Positions 15,986-22,021 of a stretch of DNA of 22,864 nt are shown one piece after another. Source of the stretch: a virus; IMG/VR virus record IMGVR_UViG_3300031825_000376, positions 1-22,864 of that record. One strand, given 5' to 3'. Made by a program: the position numbers and the translations under genes. Within the stretch, counting starts at the first letter, position 1. Every line of letters starts with the position of its first letter. A model generated the notes under the pieces. The model was not told where the DNA came from, searched no databases, and saw only the letters and a program-made list of their open reading frames with translations.

Positions 15986-16267
15986 ATGAGCTTTTCATTC
16001 AACGTCCGCGCCGACAGCAAGGCCGGTGCGCTCGCCATGATCGCCACTGAACTCGACAGCGTCGTTGCGGATCAACCAGATTTCGCCGCCGATCGCGCGC
16101 AGGTGGAGGCAGCGGCATCGGCATTCATCGCCCTGTGCGTCGATCCCGGCGATGGCGACGAGGTGTTTGCCGCAGTCAGCGGATGGGTCGATACGCTGCC
16201 AGATGCAGGAGGTGTATCCGGTGTGGGCGTTGGCGTACAGGTGACGGTCAAGGCAAAGCCAGCCTGA
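15986..16267 (+). CDS. Small phage protein of unknown function
   Basis: This 93-residue protein has AAGGAT about ten bases upstream of the ATG. It begins MSFSFNVRADSKAGALAMIATELDS, has an Ala/Asp-rich helical middle and ends in a Gly/Val stretch (GVSGVGVGVQVTVKAKPA) likely to be a β-hairpin. No enzyme motif is visible. Similar small proteins beginning with a 'F-x-F-N' strand and an A-rich helix occur in alphaproteobacterial phages, but I cannot name a family. It ends two bases before the convergent stop of the inverted island, so no terminator room exists between them. Confidence 0.6.
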   Translation: MSFSFNVRADSKAGALAMIATELDSVVADQPDFAADRAQVEAAASAFIALCVDPGDGDEVFAAVSGWVDTLPDAGGVSGVGVGVQVTVKAKPA

Positions 16268-16269
16268 TT

Positions 16270-16731
16270 CTATGGCGGACCGATTTCCTCGCGGATAACC
16301 TCGCGGATAGTCTGGCGCTCGCGATCATCGGAATACGTGGGCGCCATAGGGCTGACCCTCCGGGCGAAATCGGCTGCTTGCTGCCCAAGACTCCGGCATG
16401 CCTGAAGCGCTGCCTCGATCACGTCGCCGCGCCGCGCTGAAGGATCGGCCTGCCGGACAACATTGCGGATGCATAGTCTATTATAGTTCGCAGCCGCCAG
16501 CTGGGCATGAAGATAGGCATCTATCTGTTGTACGCTTTGAGTTCCGCCGGGGATGAGCGGGCGGTCATCCTCAGGGACTGAGGCTGCTGCTATATTGGAA
16601 CCGGCCATTGAAGGTGGCCGCGATTCCTCTGCTGCATTGCCACCCTCTCCGGCTGACTTGCCGACGCCATAGAGCAGGAGGGCGGCAAGTATGATGCCGA
16701 AGACGATCAGACAGCCTGTGCGATTTTTCAC
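16270..16731 (-). CDS. Membrane-anchored hypothetical protein (inverted island)
   Basis: This 153-residue protein is read opposite to the flanking late genes. GTG 16731 is preceded by AGGGA at a good distance. Residues 6-24 (GCLIVFGIILAALLLYGVG) form a single membrane segment or uncleaved signal; a Gly/Glu/Ser-rich linker follows. The soluble part has two Cys (IRNVV-flanked Cys and ALQACRSLGQQ) that could pair. The C-terminus is charged (DDRERQTIREVIREEIGPP). I recognise no family. Its minus orientation and membrane anchor fit cargo expressed in the prophage state, for example envelope-exclusion genes, but nothing in the protein proves this. Confidence 0.6.
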   Translation of the reverse strand: MKNRTGCLIVFGIILAALLLYGVGKSAGEGGNAAEESRPPSMAGSNIAAASVPEDDRPLIPGGTQSVQQIDAYLHAQLAAANYNRLCIRNVVRQADPSARRGDVIEAALQACRSLGQQAADFARRVSPMAPTYSDDRERQTIREVIREEIGPP

Positions 16732-16764
16732 GTAGGTTCCCTGCTGAGGCGGGTCGAACTAGCC

Positions 16765-16896
16765 TTACCAGATCCGCAAATCCGCGCATTCCTCATGAAG
16801 GATGAGCCCGGCAGCCACGGGCTTGCCGCAGTCCGGACACGTGCCGGCGGGGGTTTTGCGCGTCAGGGCGCGCCAGAGCTTTCGTAGGAATGCCAT
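16765..16896 (-). CDS. Tiny Cys-rich (zinc-ribbon-like) protein, 43 aa
   Basis: The frame runs from ATG 16896 to TAA 16765-16767. The N-terminus is basic and Trp-containing (MAFLRKLWRALTRKTPAG), followed by TCPDCGKPVAAG and LHEECADLRIW. CPDC (Cys20, Cys23) with His34 and Cys37 makes a plausible single metal site. It lies 33 bases upstream of the membrane-anchored gene on the same strand, so the two probably form one transcript. No good ribosome site is seen before the ATG. The Cys/His arrangement and the absence of anything else in this stretch make it likely to be real, though small-ORF calls are uncertain. Confidence 0.55.
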   Translation of the reverse strand: MAFLRKLWRALTRKTPAGTCPDCGKPVAAGLILHEECADLRIW

Positions 16897-16936
16897 CGCG
16901 GCAAGATATTCCCATCACCCCGAAGGAGCAAGGCCA

Positions 16937-17107
16937 ATGGATTTCACCGGCTACACCTGCGAGCAGCTGCTCGCCTTCATCGCCGACCCCGGAAACAGTC
17001 CGCTCGACCGCGCCAGTGCGCAGGCGGTCTATGATGCGCAGTGCGGCACCGGTACCGACCCGACCGGGCAGAGCGGCGGCGGCGGTCATTCGAAGCCGCC
17101 TGCATGA
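16937..17107 (+). CDS. Small protein of unknown function at the start of the lysis region
   Basis: This 56-residue protein has AAGGAG at 16923-16928 and AAGG at 16930-16933 before the ATG. It reads as a helical part (CEQLLAFIADPGNSPLDRASAQAVYDA) and a Gly/Ser/Thr-rich tail ending GGGGHSKPPA. The tail is probably flexible. It overlaps the next gene by ATGA, so it is likely co-translated with the membrane protein. Divergent from the inverted island with only about 40 bases between, the interval must hold promoters for one or both directions; none is convincing by eye. Confidence 0.55.
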   Translation: MDFTGYTCEQLLAFIADPGNSPLDRASAQAVYDAQCGTGTDPTGQSGGGGHSKPPA

Positions 17108-17622
17108 TGCTGGCGGAATGGCTCCCGAATCTCGGGCTGATCCTGCTGGCATTGCTGTTCGCCTGGCACGCGCCGGACGAACAGCGCCGGCAGGCATTGT
17201 CCTGTTGGGCGGTGATCGCCGCCGACTGGCTGGTCTATGTCACATCATGGACGCCGTTCGCGCTGCATTTCGCGCTGAAGGCGGTCGGAATCGGCATCCC
17301 ATCGGAGGATATTTGGCCCGTTGTGGATGCTGTTGCAGCAGCACTTGTTGTCGCGATTGCCTATAATCGCGGCTGGGCGCTGGTCCTCTGGTGCTGCCTC
17401 GCGGTGCAGGTCTGCCGCCACGCCGCGCACCAGATATTCGGCGGGGGGTTCGATCCATATACCCAATTCCTGGATCTGTTTTTCTGGGGGCAGATCGCCT
17501 GCTTCCTCATGATCGGAGGCCGAGGTGTCGGGGATGTGGTCGCTCATAATTATCGCCGCCTCCGGAATGGTCTGGGTACGGCTCTGGCAACGCCGGCACG
17601 CCAAGCACGACGGCGGCGCTGA
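17104..17622 (+). CDS. Polytopic membrane protein of the lysis region
   Basis: This 172-residue protein is very hydrophobic and Trp-rich. Likely membrane segments lie at about 9-22 (LGLILLALLFAW), 33-50, 70-90 (VDAVAAALVVAIAY), 92-105 (ALVLWCCLAVQVC) and 122-140 (LFFWGQIACFLMIGG). The C-terminal 25 residues are strongly basic (RRLRNGLG to ARRRR), consistent with an inside tail. Position at the head of a lysis region makes a holin or a membrane partner of one possible, but length and five segments are unlike typical small holins. The start ATG 17104 overlaps the previous stop as ATGA. Confidence 0.6.
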   Translation: MMLAEWLPNLGLILLALLFAWHAPDEQRRQALSCWAVIAADWLVYVTSWTPFALHFALKAVGIGIPSEDIWPVVDAVAAALVVAIAYNRGWALVLWCCLAVQVCRHAAHQIFGGGFDPYTQFLDLFFWGQIACFLMIGGRGVGDVVAHNYRRLRNGLGTALATPARQARRRR

Positions 17623-17624
17623 CC

Positions 17625-18092
17625 ATGACAGGGATCGACCTTGACTGGCTGAAAGGGCTCGGCGGCTACACCACGACCGTGACGCTGATCATCGGTGGCC
17701 TGCTGACGTGGTGGAAGGTCCTTCCGTCCCTGATCGATGCGATTTCCAACCGGCAGTCGAACATCGAACACCGCATGGGCGAATTGCTCGCCTCGGCGAC
17801 GGAGCGGTTCGAGAAGCAACTCGCCTCGGCCGACAAGCGGCATGACGACTGCATGGCCGGGCAGGAGCGCCTGGTCGCCCGCATCAACGAGCAGGACGTC
17901 AAGATCGCGGAGCTGTCGCGTACCGTCGAGGCGCGGGATGAGGTGATCGCGGGGCTGCGCAAGCAGTTCACGCAGCTTCAGACCACCGCGATCCGCGAAG
18001 AGGGCAAGCACCCCGTACTGGCGCCCATGGCTGCCGCCGCGATCGAGGCGCTTGGGTCGGTCCACTACGAGATCAAGAAAAAGAACGGCTGA
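17625..18092 (+). CDS. Membrane-anchored coiled-coil protein of the lysis region
   Basis: This 155-residue protein begins two bases after the upstream stop. Residues about 14-33 (GYTTTVTLIIGGLLTWWKVL) form one membrane segment. Residues 38-115 are a charged, heptad-like coil (NRQSNIEHRMGELLASATERFEKQL, then LVARINEQDVKIAEL and VEARDEVIAGLRKQFTQL). The layout is like small phage membrane proteins beside holins and like i-spanins, but a separate i-spanin/o-spanin pair exists at 19040-19913. I can name no family; a lysis accessory role is inferred from position. Confidence 0.55.
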   Translation: MTGIDLDWLKGLGGYTTTVTLIIGGLLTWWKVLPSLIDAISNRQSNIEHRMGELLASATERFEKQLASADKRHDDCMAGQERLVARINEQDVKIAELSRTVEARDEVIAGLRKQFTQLQTTAIREEGKHPVLAPMAAAAIEALGSVHYEIKKKNG

Positions 18093-18130
18093 GTCGCCGG
18101 CCCTACCCCTCACATCGCTGGAGAACCATC

Positions 18131-18178
18131 ATGGATGCCAGAGCCATTCGTCCCCGCGCGCCCGGTGCGGCGCGATGA
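18131..18178 (+). CDS. 15-codon ORF overlapping the endolysin start (leader candidate)
   Basis: GGAGAA (18120-18125) stands five bases before ATG 18131, whose frame reads MDARAIRPRAPGAAR and stops at TGA 18176-18178. That stop overlaps the endolysin ATG (18175) as ATGA. The endolysin ATG itself has no evident ribosome site. The mini-ORF may therefore act by translational coupling, not by making a functional peptide. It could be chance. Confidence 0.35.
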   Translation: MDARAIRPRAPGAAR

Positions 18179-18783
18179 ACAGCAACGCCCGCTTCTTCGA
18201 TGCGGTTCGCAAGGGGCTGCTCGGCCCGACGCTGACCCCGAGCGAGGTCACCGGCTGTTCCGCGATCCTCGACGCCATGGCGGGCGCCCCGCTGTCGTGG
18301 TGTGCCTACGCGCTGGCGACCGCCTACAAGGAGACGGCGCACACCATGCAGCCGATCGAGGAGATGGGCGGCAACGCCTATTTCTTCCGGCGCTACGACC
18401 CGCAGGGGCAGCGCCCTGATATCGCGCGCCAGCTCGGCAACACGCAGCCCGGCGACGGCGTGAAGTTCCATGGCCGCGGTTACGTCCAGATCACCGGCCG
18501 CAAGAATTACACCAAGGCGTTCGCGAAGATCGGCGTCGACATCGTGTCCCATCCCGAGCTGGCGCTCGGCGATGACGTCGCGGCCAAGATCATGCGCCGT
18601 GGGATGCAGGAAGGCTGGTTCACCGGCAAGAGCTTCGCGAGCTATCTGCCCGGCAGCGGGCCGGCGACGGTCGAGGCGTACACGCAGGCCCGGCGCATCA
18701 TCAATGGCACGGACGCGGCTGGAGAAATCGCCGGATACGCGATGCAATTCCAGGTCGCGCTTCAGGCGGGAGGTTGGGCATGA
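18175..18783 (+). CDS. Endolysin, glycoside hydrolase family 19 (chitinase-like)
   Basis: This 202-residue protein has the GH19 lysozyme/chitinase pattern. LSWCAYALATAYKETAHTM contains the putative catalytic acid Glu53. Then come QPIEEMGG (59-66) and the signature HGRGYVQITGRKNY (99-112), followed by HPELALGDDVAAKIM and GWFTGKS. In phages this domain cleaves peptidoglycan at the end of the lytic cycle. No signal peptide is visible, so a holin should release it. ATG 18175 is used; it overlaps a 15-codon upstream ORF. It overlaps the downstream membrane protein by ATGA, which supports a lysis operon. Confidence 0.85.
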   Translation: MNSNARFFDAVRKGLLGPTLTPSEVTGCSAILDAMAGAPLSWCAYALATAYKETAHTMQPIEEMGGNAYFFRRYDPQGQRPDIARQLGNTQPGDGVKFHGRGYVQITGRKNYTKAFAKIGVDIVSHPELALGDDVAAKIMRRGMQEGWFTGKSFASYLPGSGPATVEAYTQARRIINGTDAAGEIAGYAMQFQVALQAGGWA

Positions 18784-19043
18784 ACACCGAAGCCCGCGAC
18801 TGGCCCCGCCTCGTCTTCGCTGCCGCTGTCGTCGTCTATTTCGGCTACGCGCTCGGCTTCCACTGGACGAACGGGATCGAGGAAACGCTGAAGAACATCA
18901 CCATGCTCGTCGTGGGCTATTTCTTCGGGTCGTCGAAGGGATCGAGCGACAAGGACAAGCTGCTCGCGGATTCGCCCACCGGGACGCCGGCTGATCCGGT
19001 GAGCGTGACGCCGGCACCTGATGCAACGGAGACGACACAATGA
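18780..19043 (+). CDS. Small membrane protein, holin candidate
   Basis: This 87-residue protein has two hydrophobic segments, about 11-28 (RLVFAAAVVVYFGYALGF) and 38-52 (KNITMLVVGYFFGSS), and a hydrophilic, acidic tail (SDKDKLLADSP, then DATETTQ). Length, topology and position between the endolysin and the spanins fit a small phage holin; the segment VVGYFFGSSKGS recurs in small alphaproteobacterial phage membrane proteins. No experiment or family name is claimed. ATG 18780 overlaps the endolysin stop as ATGA, and its own stop overlaps the i-spanin ATG in the same manner. Confidence 0.6.
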   Translation: MNTEARDWPRLVFAAAVVVYFGYALGFHWTNGIEETLKNITMLVVGYFFGSSKGSSDKDKLLADSPTGTPADPVSVTPAPDATETTQ

Positions 19044-19513
19044 CCCTCCTCGCAATCCGCCTCCTCCTCGGCGGCTGGCTCAAATCCGCGCTCGCCTTCG
19101 CCCGCACGATCCCGCCGAAGGTCTGGTATGCGCTGGCTATCATCGCGGCGGTGCTGCTGCTCTGGCACATCCACACCGGGTGGGAGAAGCGTGCGCATGA
19201 CATCGCCTATGCGGCGGGGGTTGCGGCCGAGAAGGTCAACACCGATCGCGCCTTAGCCGCCAACGCGATTCAGCGGACATCGATCGCCGATCTGGAAGCT
19301 ATCATCCGCGCCAAGAATGCGGAGAGCGATGCCCGCGCCCGCGCGCTGGCCGACAGCAAGGTCCAGGACGCGACGGATGTCAGCAAGGCAGACGCGGCGC
19401 AGAAGGCTGATGCGAACCGCCGGGGCACGCTGGAGGGCATCCGCGATGGTGCGGCGCTGAAACCGGCCTGCAAGGTGCCCGATGCCCTGCTGGCGTCGCT
19501 GGAGGGGTTGTGA
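19040..19513 (+). CDS. i-spanin (Rz-like)
   Basis: This 157-residue protein has one N-terminal membrane segment at about 29-45 (WYALAIIAAVLLLWHIHTG), then a long Ala/charged helical periplasmic part with coil character (VAAEKVNTDRALAANAIQRTSIADLEAIIRAKNAESDARARALADSK), ending near ALKPACKVPDALLASLEGL. This is the layout of an inner-membrane spanin subunit. It overlaps the holin candidate as ATGA. A small lipoprotein follows, as expected for the o-spanin, though 121 bases separate the two genes instead of the usual nesting. Its stop lies inside the 5' strand of the predicted structured RNA. Confidence 0.75.
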   Translation: MTLLAIRLLLGGWLKSALAFARTIPPKVWYALAIIAAVLLLWHIHTGWEKRAHDIAYAAGVAAEKVNTDRALAANAIQRTSIADLEAIIRAKNAESDARARALADSKVQDATDVSKADAAQKADANRRGTLEGIRDGAALKPACKVPDALLASLEGL

Positions 19514-19600
19514 TGCTGCGGCGGCCTCCCATCCTCACGGGTAGGGACAACTGCGATCTGGTGGGTATCGCAAGGGCCGTATGTTCCACCGCAGCATCAC
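19510..19600 (+). ncRNA. Predicted three-way-junction RNA between i-spanin and o-spanin genes
   Basis: The + strand can fold into four helices. P1 is a perfect 12-bp stem, 19510-19521 with 19589-19600 (GTGATGCTGCGG / CCGCAGCATCAC). P2, 5 bp, is 19522-19526 with 19575-19579. P3, 8 bp, is 19527-19534 with 19539-19547, with A19543 bulged and tetraloop TCAC. P4, 6 bp, is 19552-19557 with 19567-19572, with a nine-base loop. Linkers are 0, 4 and 2 bases; a nine-base bulge 19580-19588 separates P2 from P1 and contains an in-frame ATG (19581) of the o-spanin with AAGGG just upstream. No T-run follows, so it is not a simple terminator. Family unknown to me. Confidence 0.5.
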
Positions 19601-19634
19601 TGACGCTCATCCTGTGGCGGAAGGGAACTCTACC

Positions 19635-19913
19635 ATGAAATACCTCGGAATCGCAACCCTCGTGCTCCTGTCCGGATGCGCGACCGACAGCGCACCACCA
19701 CCCGCCGTCGAGGTGCATACCGTCACCCGCACGGTCGAGGTGCAGCGCCCGTGTCAGGCGACGATTCCCCAACGCCCTGCGCCGCTCGCCAAGCTGCCGA
19801 CCGATGGCGTCGCGCTCGCCGCCGAGCTCGCGCTCAAGCTGGCGGAATATTCCGGGCCCGGCGGTTTTGCCGACCGGGCGATGGCGGCGCTGAAGACGTG
19901 CACCAAGCCATGA
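19635..19913 (+). CDS. o-spanin candidate lipoprotein (Rz1-like)
   Basis: This 92-residue protein begins MKYLGIATLVLLSGC, a lipoprotein signal with lipobox L-L-S-G-C (Cys15). It continues with a Pro/Thr/Val-rich segment (APPPAVEVHTVTRTVEV, then TIPQRPAPLAKLP), as expected for an outer-membrane spanin. AAGGGA (19621-19626) lies eight bases before ATG 19635. An in-frame ATG at 19581, with AAGGG 19572-19576, would add 18 residues (MFHRSITDAHPVAEGNST) before the signal; I prefer 19635 because it places the signal at the N-terminus. The last 80 bases overlap, on the other strand, the open end of the minus-strand gene. Confidence 0.7.
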   Translation: MKYLGIATLVLLSGCATDSAPPPAVEVHTVTRTVEVQRPCQATIPQRPAPLAKLPTDGVALAAELALKLAEYSGPGGFADRAMAALKTCTKP

Positions 19914-20451
19914 CCAAAGGACCCCCGATGAAGAAGCTGCTCGCGATCCTCACCCTCGCGCTCTTCCGACGTCCGGGCGCATCCTCGGGATATTTGCGGT
20001 CCATGTGCTCGTTCATGTCATGGTCCGTCTCGAGGTCATTGAGCCAGTCGGCTTCCCATCGGCCCAGCGGCTTCCGCCAATGGCCGAGCACCACCACCTC
20101 GCGGAACATCTTGCCGCGGAACGCTCCGCATTTCCGGCACCAGCCTGCACCGTTGAGATAGGTGCCCCGCCGCGCATGATGCCGCCCCCAGACGTGGTGG
20201 CACTGAAACTCGCTCTCATATTGCGCGAACGCCTTTGCCTCGGCTTCGGCGATCGAGGCACCCTCACCTCGAATGAACGTGCCAGGCGGGAATGCCTCGA
20301 AGAACGGCACGGCGGAAACGATGCCGTGGCCCCATTGGACCATACAGTCATCCGGCCACGCGCAGGCCGGGGTATATTGCTGCGTGCGGCCCAGGAGTTC
20401 GGAGAGGCGATGCTCCGGAGTGCCGGCGCGATGGTGTGCCGCGATCCTCAC
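19834..20451 (-). CDS. Phage hypothetical protein with CxxC motif, C-terminus possibly extended by a junction
   Basis: This is a 205-codon frame starting with GTG 20451 inside the previous stop (GTGA). The body has FPPGTFIRGEGASIAEAEAKAFAQYE, then an FQCHHVWGRHHA and GWCRKCGAFRGK pair, which could bind zinc, and RKPLGRWEADWLNDLETDHDMNEH. After about residue 155 the protein turns Arg/Ser-rich (GRRKSARVRIASSFFIGG) and is antisense to the signal-peptide ORF and o-spanin end. The native C-terminus was probably lost at the junction near 19.97 kb, and the frame now runs on to TGA 19834. Function unknown. Confidence 0.6.
   Translation of the reverse strand: MRIAAHHRAGTPEHRLSELLGRTQQYTPACAWPDDCMVQWGHGIVSAVPFFEAFPPGTFIRGEGASIAEAEAKAFAQYESEFQCHHVWGRHHARRGTYLNGAGWCRKCGAFRGKMFREVVVLGHWRKPLGRWEADWLNDLETDHDMNEHMDRKYPEDAPGRRKSARVRIASSFFIGGPLVMAWCTSSAPPSPGRQNRRARNIPPA
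19928..20161 (+). pseudogene. Truncated gene: signal peptide start cut at a mosaic junction
   Basis: AAAGGA (19915-19920) stands seven bases before ATG 19928. The frame begins MKKLLAILTLALF, a typical secretion signal start, then from about 19966 becomes Ser/Arg-rich (RRPGASSGYLRSM, then SVSRSLSQSASHRPSG) with no natural look, because it is antisense to a conserved-looking minus-strand gene. The best explanation is a gene whose 5' end remains and whose body was lost when the minus-strand cassette joined here. The stop at 20161 has no biological meaning if so. Confidence 0.4.
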
Positions 20452-20672
20452 CTACCCTCTCCCTTAACCCGCTCGATCTCGGCGAGGGCCTGCAGCTTCT
20501 CGAGCAAGTCCCGCAGCGCCGTGGTTGCGCCGATGACCAAGGCAAACGCCAGTTGGTATTCCCGCGATTTCATCTCGCGGCCCTTTGCCTCATACCAGTT
20601 GATCTGGCGGGTTATCTCGGCGCGGATCGCTTGGTCATCGAGGGTCGCGGGGCGTGTAACATCCTCGGTCAT
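20448..20672 (-). CDS. Small helical hypothetical protein
   Basis: This 74-residue protein begins MTEDVTRPATLDDQAIRAEI, then IEAKG-like and REMKSREYQLAFALVIGATTALRDLLEKLQALAEIE. It is mainly α-helical, with a hydrophobic part near 45-55 too weak for a membrane span. ATG 20672 overlaps the upstream stop as ATGA, and its stop overlaps the next GTG. No family is recognised; it resembles small phage early-region proteins. Confidence 0.6.
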   Translation of the reverse strand: MTEDVTRPATLDDQAIRAEITRQINWYEAKGREMKSREYQLAFALVIGATTALRDLLEKLQALAEIERVKGEGR

Positions 20673-20908
20673 ATCGTCTCCTTGGGGGTGGGGAGTGCCG
20701 TCAACTGGATGCGAACCGGCACGATCGAGCGTTTTGATCTGAACAGCGCGCGCTCTTGCTCATTTGCATGCCAAAATCCCGCGATGTGTTCCTCGGCCTT
20801 CTGCTCGCTATGGAATGCCAACGGAGTCCAGAACTCGCCCTGTGCATTGAGAATGCCGTAGAACGTGTGCTTGTAATCGGCGCTGTCGATGGTGGCGTTG
20901 TCACTCAC
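20669..20908 (-). CDS. Small hypothetical protein
   Basis: This 79-residue protein starts with GTG 20908; AAGGAGAGAAGG lies just upstream, inside the 19-codon ORF. It reads MSDNATIDSADYKHTFYGIL, then WTPLAFHSEQKAEEHIAGFW and a final strand VPVRIQLTALPTPKETI. The pattern of a short β-strand, then 'S-E-x-x-A-E-x-H-I' helix suggests a compact α/β protein. No motif identifies it. The GTG overlaps the mini-ORF stop (GTGA). Confidence 0.6.
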   Translation of the reverse strand: MSDNATIDSADYKHTFYGILNAQGEFWTPLAFHSEQKAEEHIAGFWHANEQERALFRSKRSIVPVRIQLTALPTPKETI

Positions 20909-20964
20909 ACCTTCTCTCCTTCCAGAAAATCAATGGCCCGGGCGCAGGGGGTTGGGCACGTCAT
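20905..20964 (-). CDS. 19-codon mini-ORF tiling two genes with 4-nt overlaps
   Basis: ATG 20964 lies in the methyltransferase stop (ATGA). The frame reads MTCPTPCARAIDFLEGEKV and stops in a GTGA overlap with the next gene's GTG. GGAG is placed about eight bases upstream of the ATG. Without it, the 52-base gap would be the only one in the operon. It may exist to carry ribosomes to the downstream start or encode a tiny peptide with two Cys. It also contains the next gene's Shine-Dalgarno. Confidence 0.4.
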   Translation of the reverse strand: MTCPTPCARAIDFLEGEKV

Positions 20965-21746
20965 GCGGCCATCTCCAATTCGAACGCTGGCGGCAGGCCG
21001 AGAACATGCCGGCCCCATTGATCAGCGCACGCCTCCGACATGCCGGGAAAGAACGTAGACCGATCGCGGGCACGATTCGGCCCGGGTGGGGCGCGATGCA
21101 CCAAAGACCACGCCTTGTGCTCATCGGTCCCCTTTGCTGGCGGCTTGAGCTTGTTGGTCGGCACGAGATTGGGGAGCTTCCGCAGATACCAGCCTGTGCC
21201 CTTGAACTGCGGATCTCCGAACCACCACGGCTGAACAGTCTGTGCAGCAGGCTCGTAATTCTCGATCCGCTCTTTCGCATGGCGGTGCATAACGGGGTTC
21301 TCCGCCGCGACGTGCTCGGCATCTGCATTCCAGACATCCGAGAAAAGCCGCGCGCCTTCGTCCAGCGATGCCCACATGAATTCGAGGCGAGCATCGCGGT
21401 CCATCAGTTCATAGGCCCCGATCTCGTCCAAGGTATAATGCGCGGGGTTGAGCTTCGTCGGCGGCTCGCTGAGCCAGCGCACGCCGCTGTTGCAGAGCCG
21501 GGTGCATGGCGGGTGCGCCACAATGATCAGGCGCCACCTGCCCTTGCCTAGCTGGTCGCGCAGGTCACCGCGGATATGGCGATTGCTGCCGTTCCGGTCA
21601 GGCGCGCGGTCGCATGACCATGCATCGAAGCCGCGTGCCAGGAACGCGTCACGGACGGTCCCGCTTTCTTCGCAGCCGATCAGCACCGGGCAATCTGCTG
21701 CGCCGGGGAATCGGTCGGGCCAATCCAGATGATATATTTTGCTCAC
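20961..21746 (-). CDS. Cytosine-C5 DNA methyltransferase-like protein
   Basis: This 261-residue protein starts at GTG 21746 in a GTGA overlap; a longer reading to 21869 runs in the shadow of the upstream gene. Motif-like elements occur in C5-methylase order: VLIGCEESGTVRDAF (about 21-35, SAM loop), WSCD (43-46), IIVAHPPC with candidate catalytic Cys81, AAENPVMH with Glu148 (ENV-like), and a late GPNRARDRSTFFPG near the usual Q-R-R site. The family is frequent in phages and is often annotated as DNA cytosine methylase, although the target-recognition region is small. It may protect phage DNA from host restriction. Activity is inferred. Confidence 0.7.
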   Translation of the reverse strand: MSKIYHLDWPDRFPGAADCPVLIGCEESGTVRDAFLARGFDAWSCDRAPDRNGSNRHIRGDLRDQLGKGRWRLIIVAHPPCTRLCNSGVRWLSEPPTKLNPAHYTLDEIGAYELMDRDARLEFMWASLDEGARLFSDVWNADAEHVAAENPVMHRHAKERIENYEPAAQTVQPWWFGDPQFKGTGWYLRKLPNLVPTNKLKPPAKGTDEHKAWSLVHRAPPGPNRARDRSTFFPGMSEACADQWGRHVLGLPPAFELEMAA

Positions 21747-22021
21747 GCCACCCCCGGCACAAACACCGCCACATCGCCAGCCCGCCAAGCATCGGGCGCA
21801 CCAGCCCAGACCTTGCCGTTGTAGGAGACATGCCCGACGACCTCGCCGCTGCCGGTCGTGATCCGGCACTCCGGGACCGTCGAGGCGCCACCACGCCCGG
21901 TCTCGCGGTCGTAGCGCTCGATCGCCTCGCGGTAGATCCGCGATGCCAGTTCCTCGCCGGGATAGGGCAAGCTGGTGGTGGCGATCTGGAGGTAGAGCGG
22001 GGTGGTGGGGAGATGGCTCAC
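21743..22021 (-). CDS. Small hypothetical protein
   Basis: This 92-residue protein starts at GTG 22021. It has PLYLQIATTSLPYPGEELASRIYREAIERYDRE, then a β-rich second half with VPECRITTGSGEVVGHVSYNGKVWAGAPDAW and VAVFVPGVA. The first half looks like a helix with an acidic/basic face, the second like a small β-barrel. No family is recognised. Both ends overlap neighbours by GTGA. Confidence 0.6.
   Translation of the reverse strand: MSHLPTTPLYLQIATTSLPYPGEELASRIYREAIERYDRETGRGGASTVPECRITTGSGEVVGHVSYNGKVWAGAPDAWRAGDVAVFVPGVA

Noticed and set aside
16897-16936. Divergent promoters between the inverted island and lysis region
   Set aside because: The minus strand has TTGCTC and AATATC-like hexamers at plausible spacing, but the match is weak and the start would fall at the ATG, so I do not claim it.
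19856-19879. GC-rich hairpin in the o-spanin gene as a convergent terminator
   Set aside because: A 9-bp stem (GCCCGGCGG with a bulged A on the return strand) exists, but no T-run follows on either strand and it lies within coding sequence; chance in GC-rich DNA is enough.
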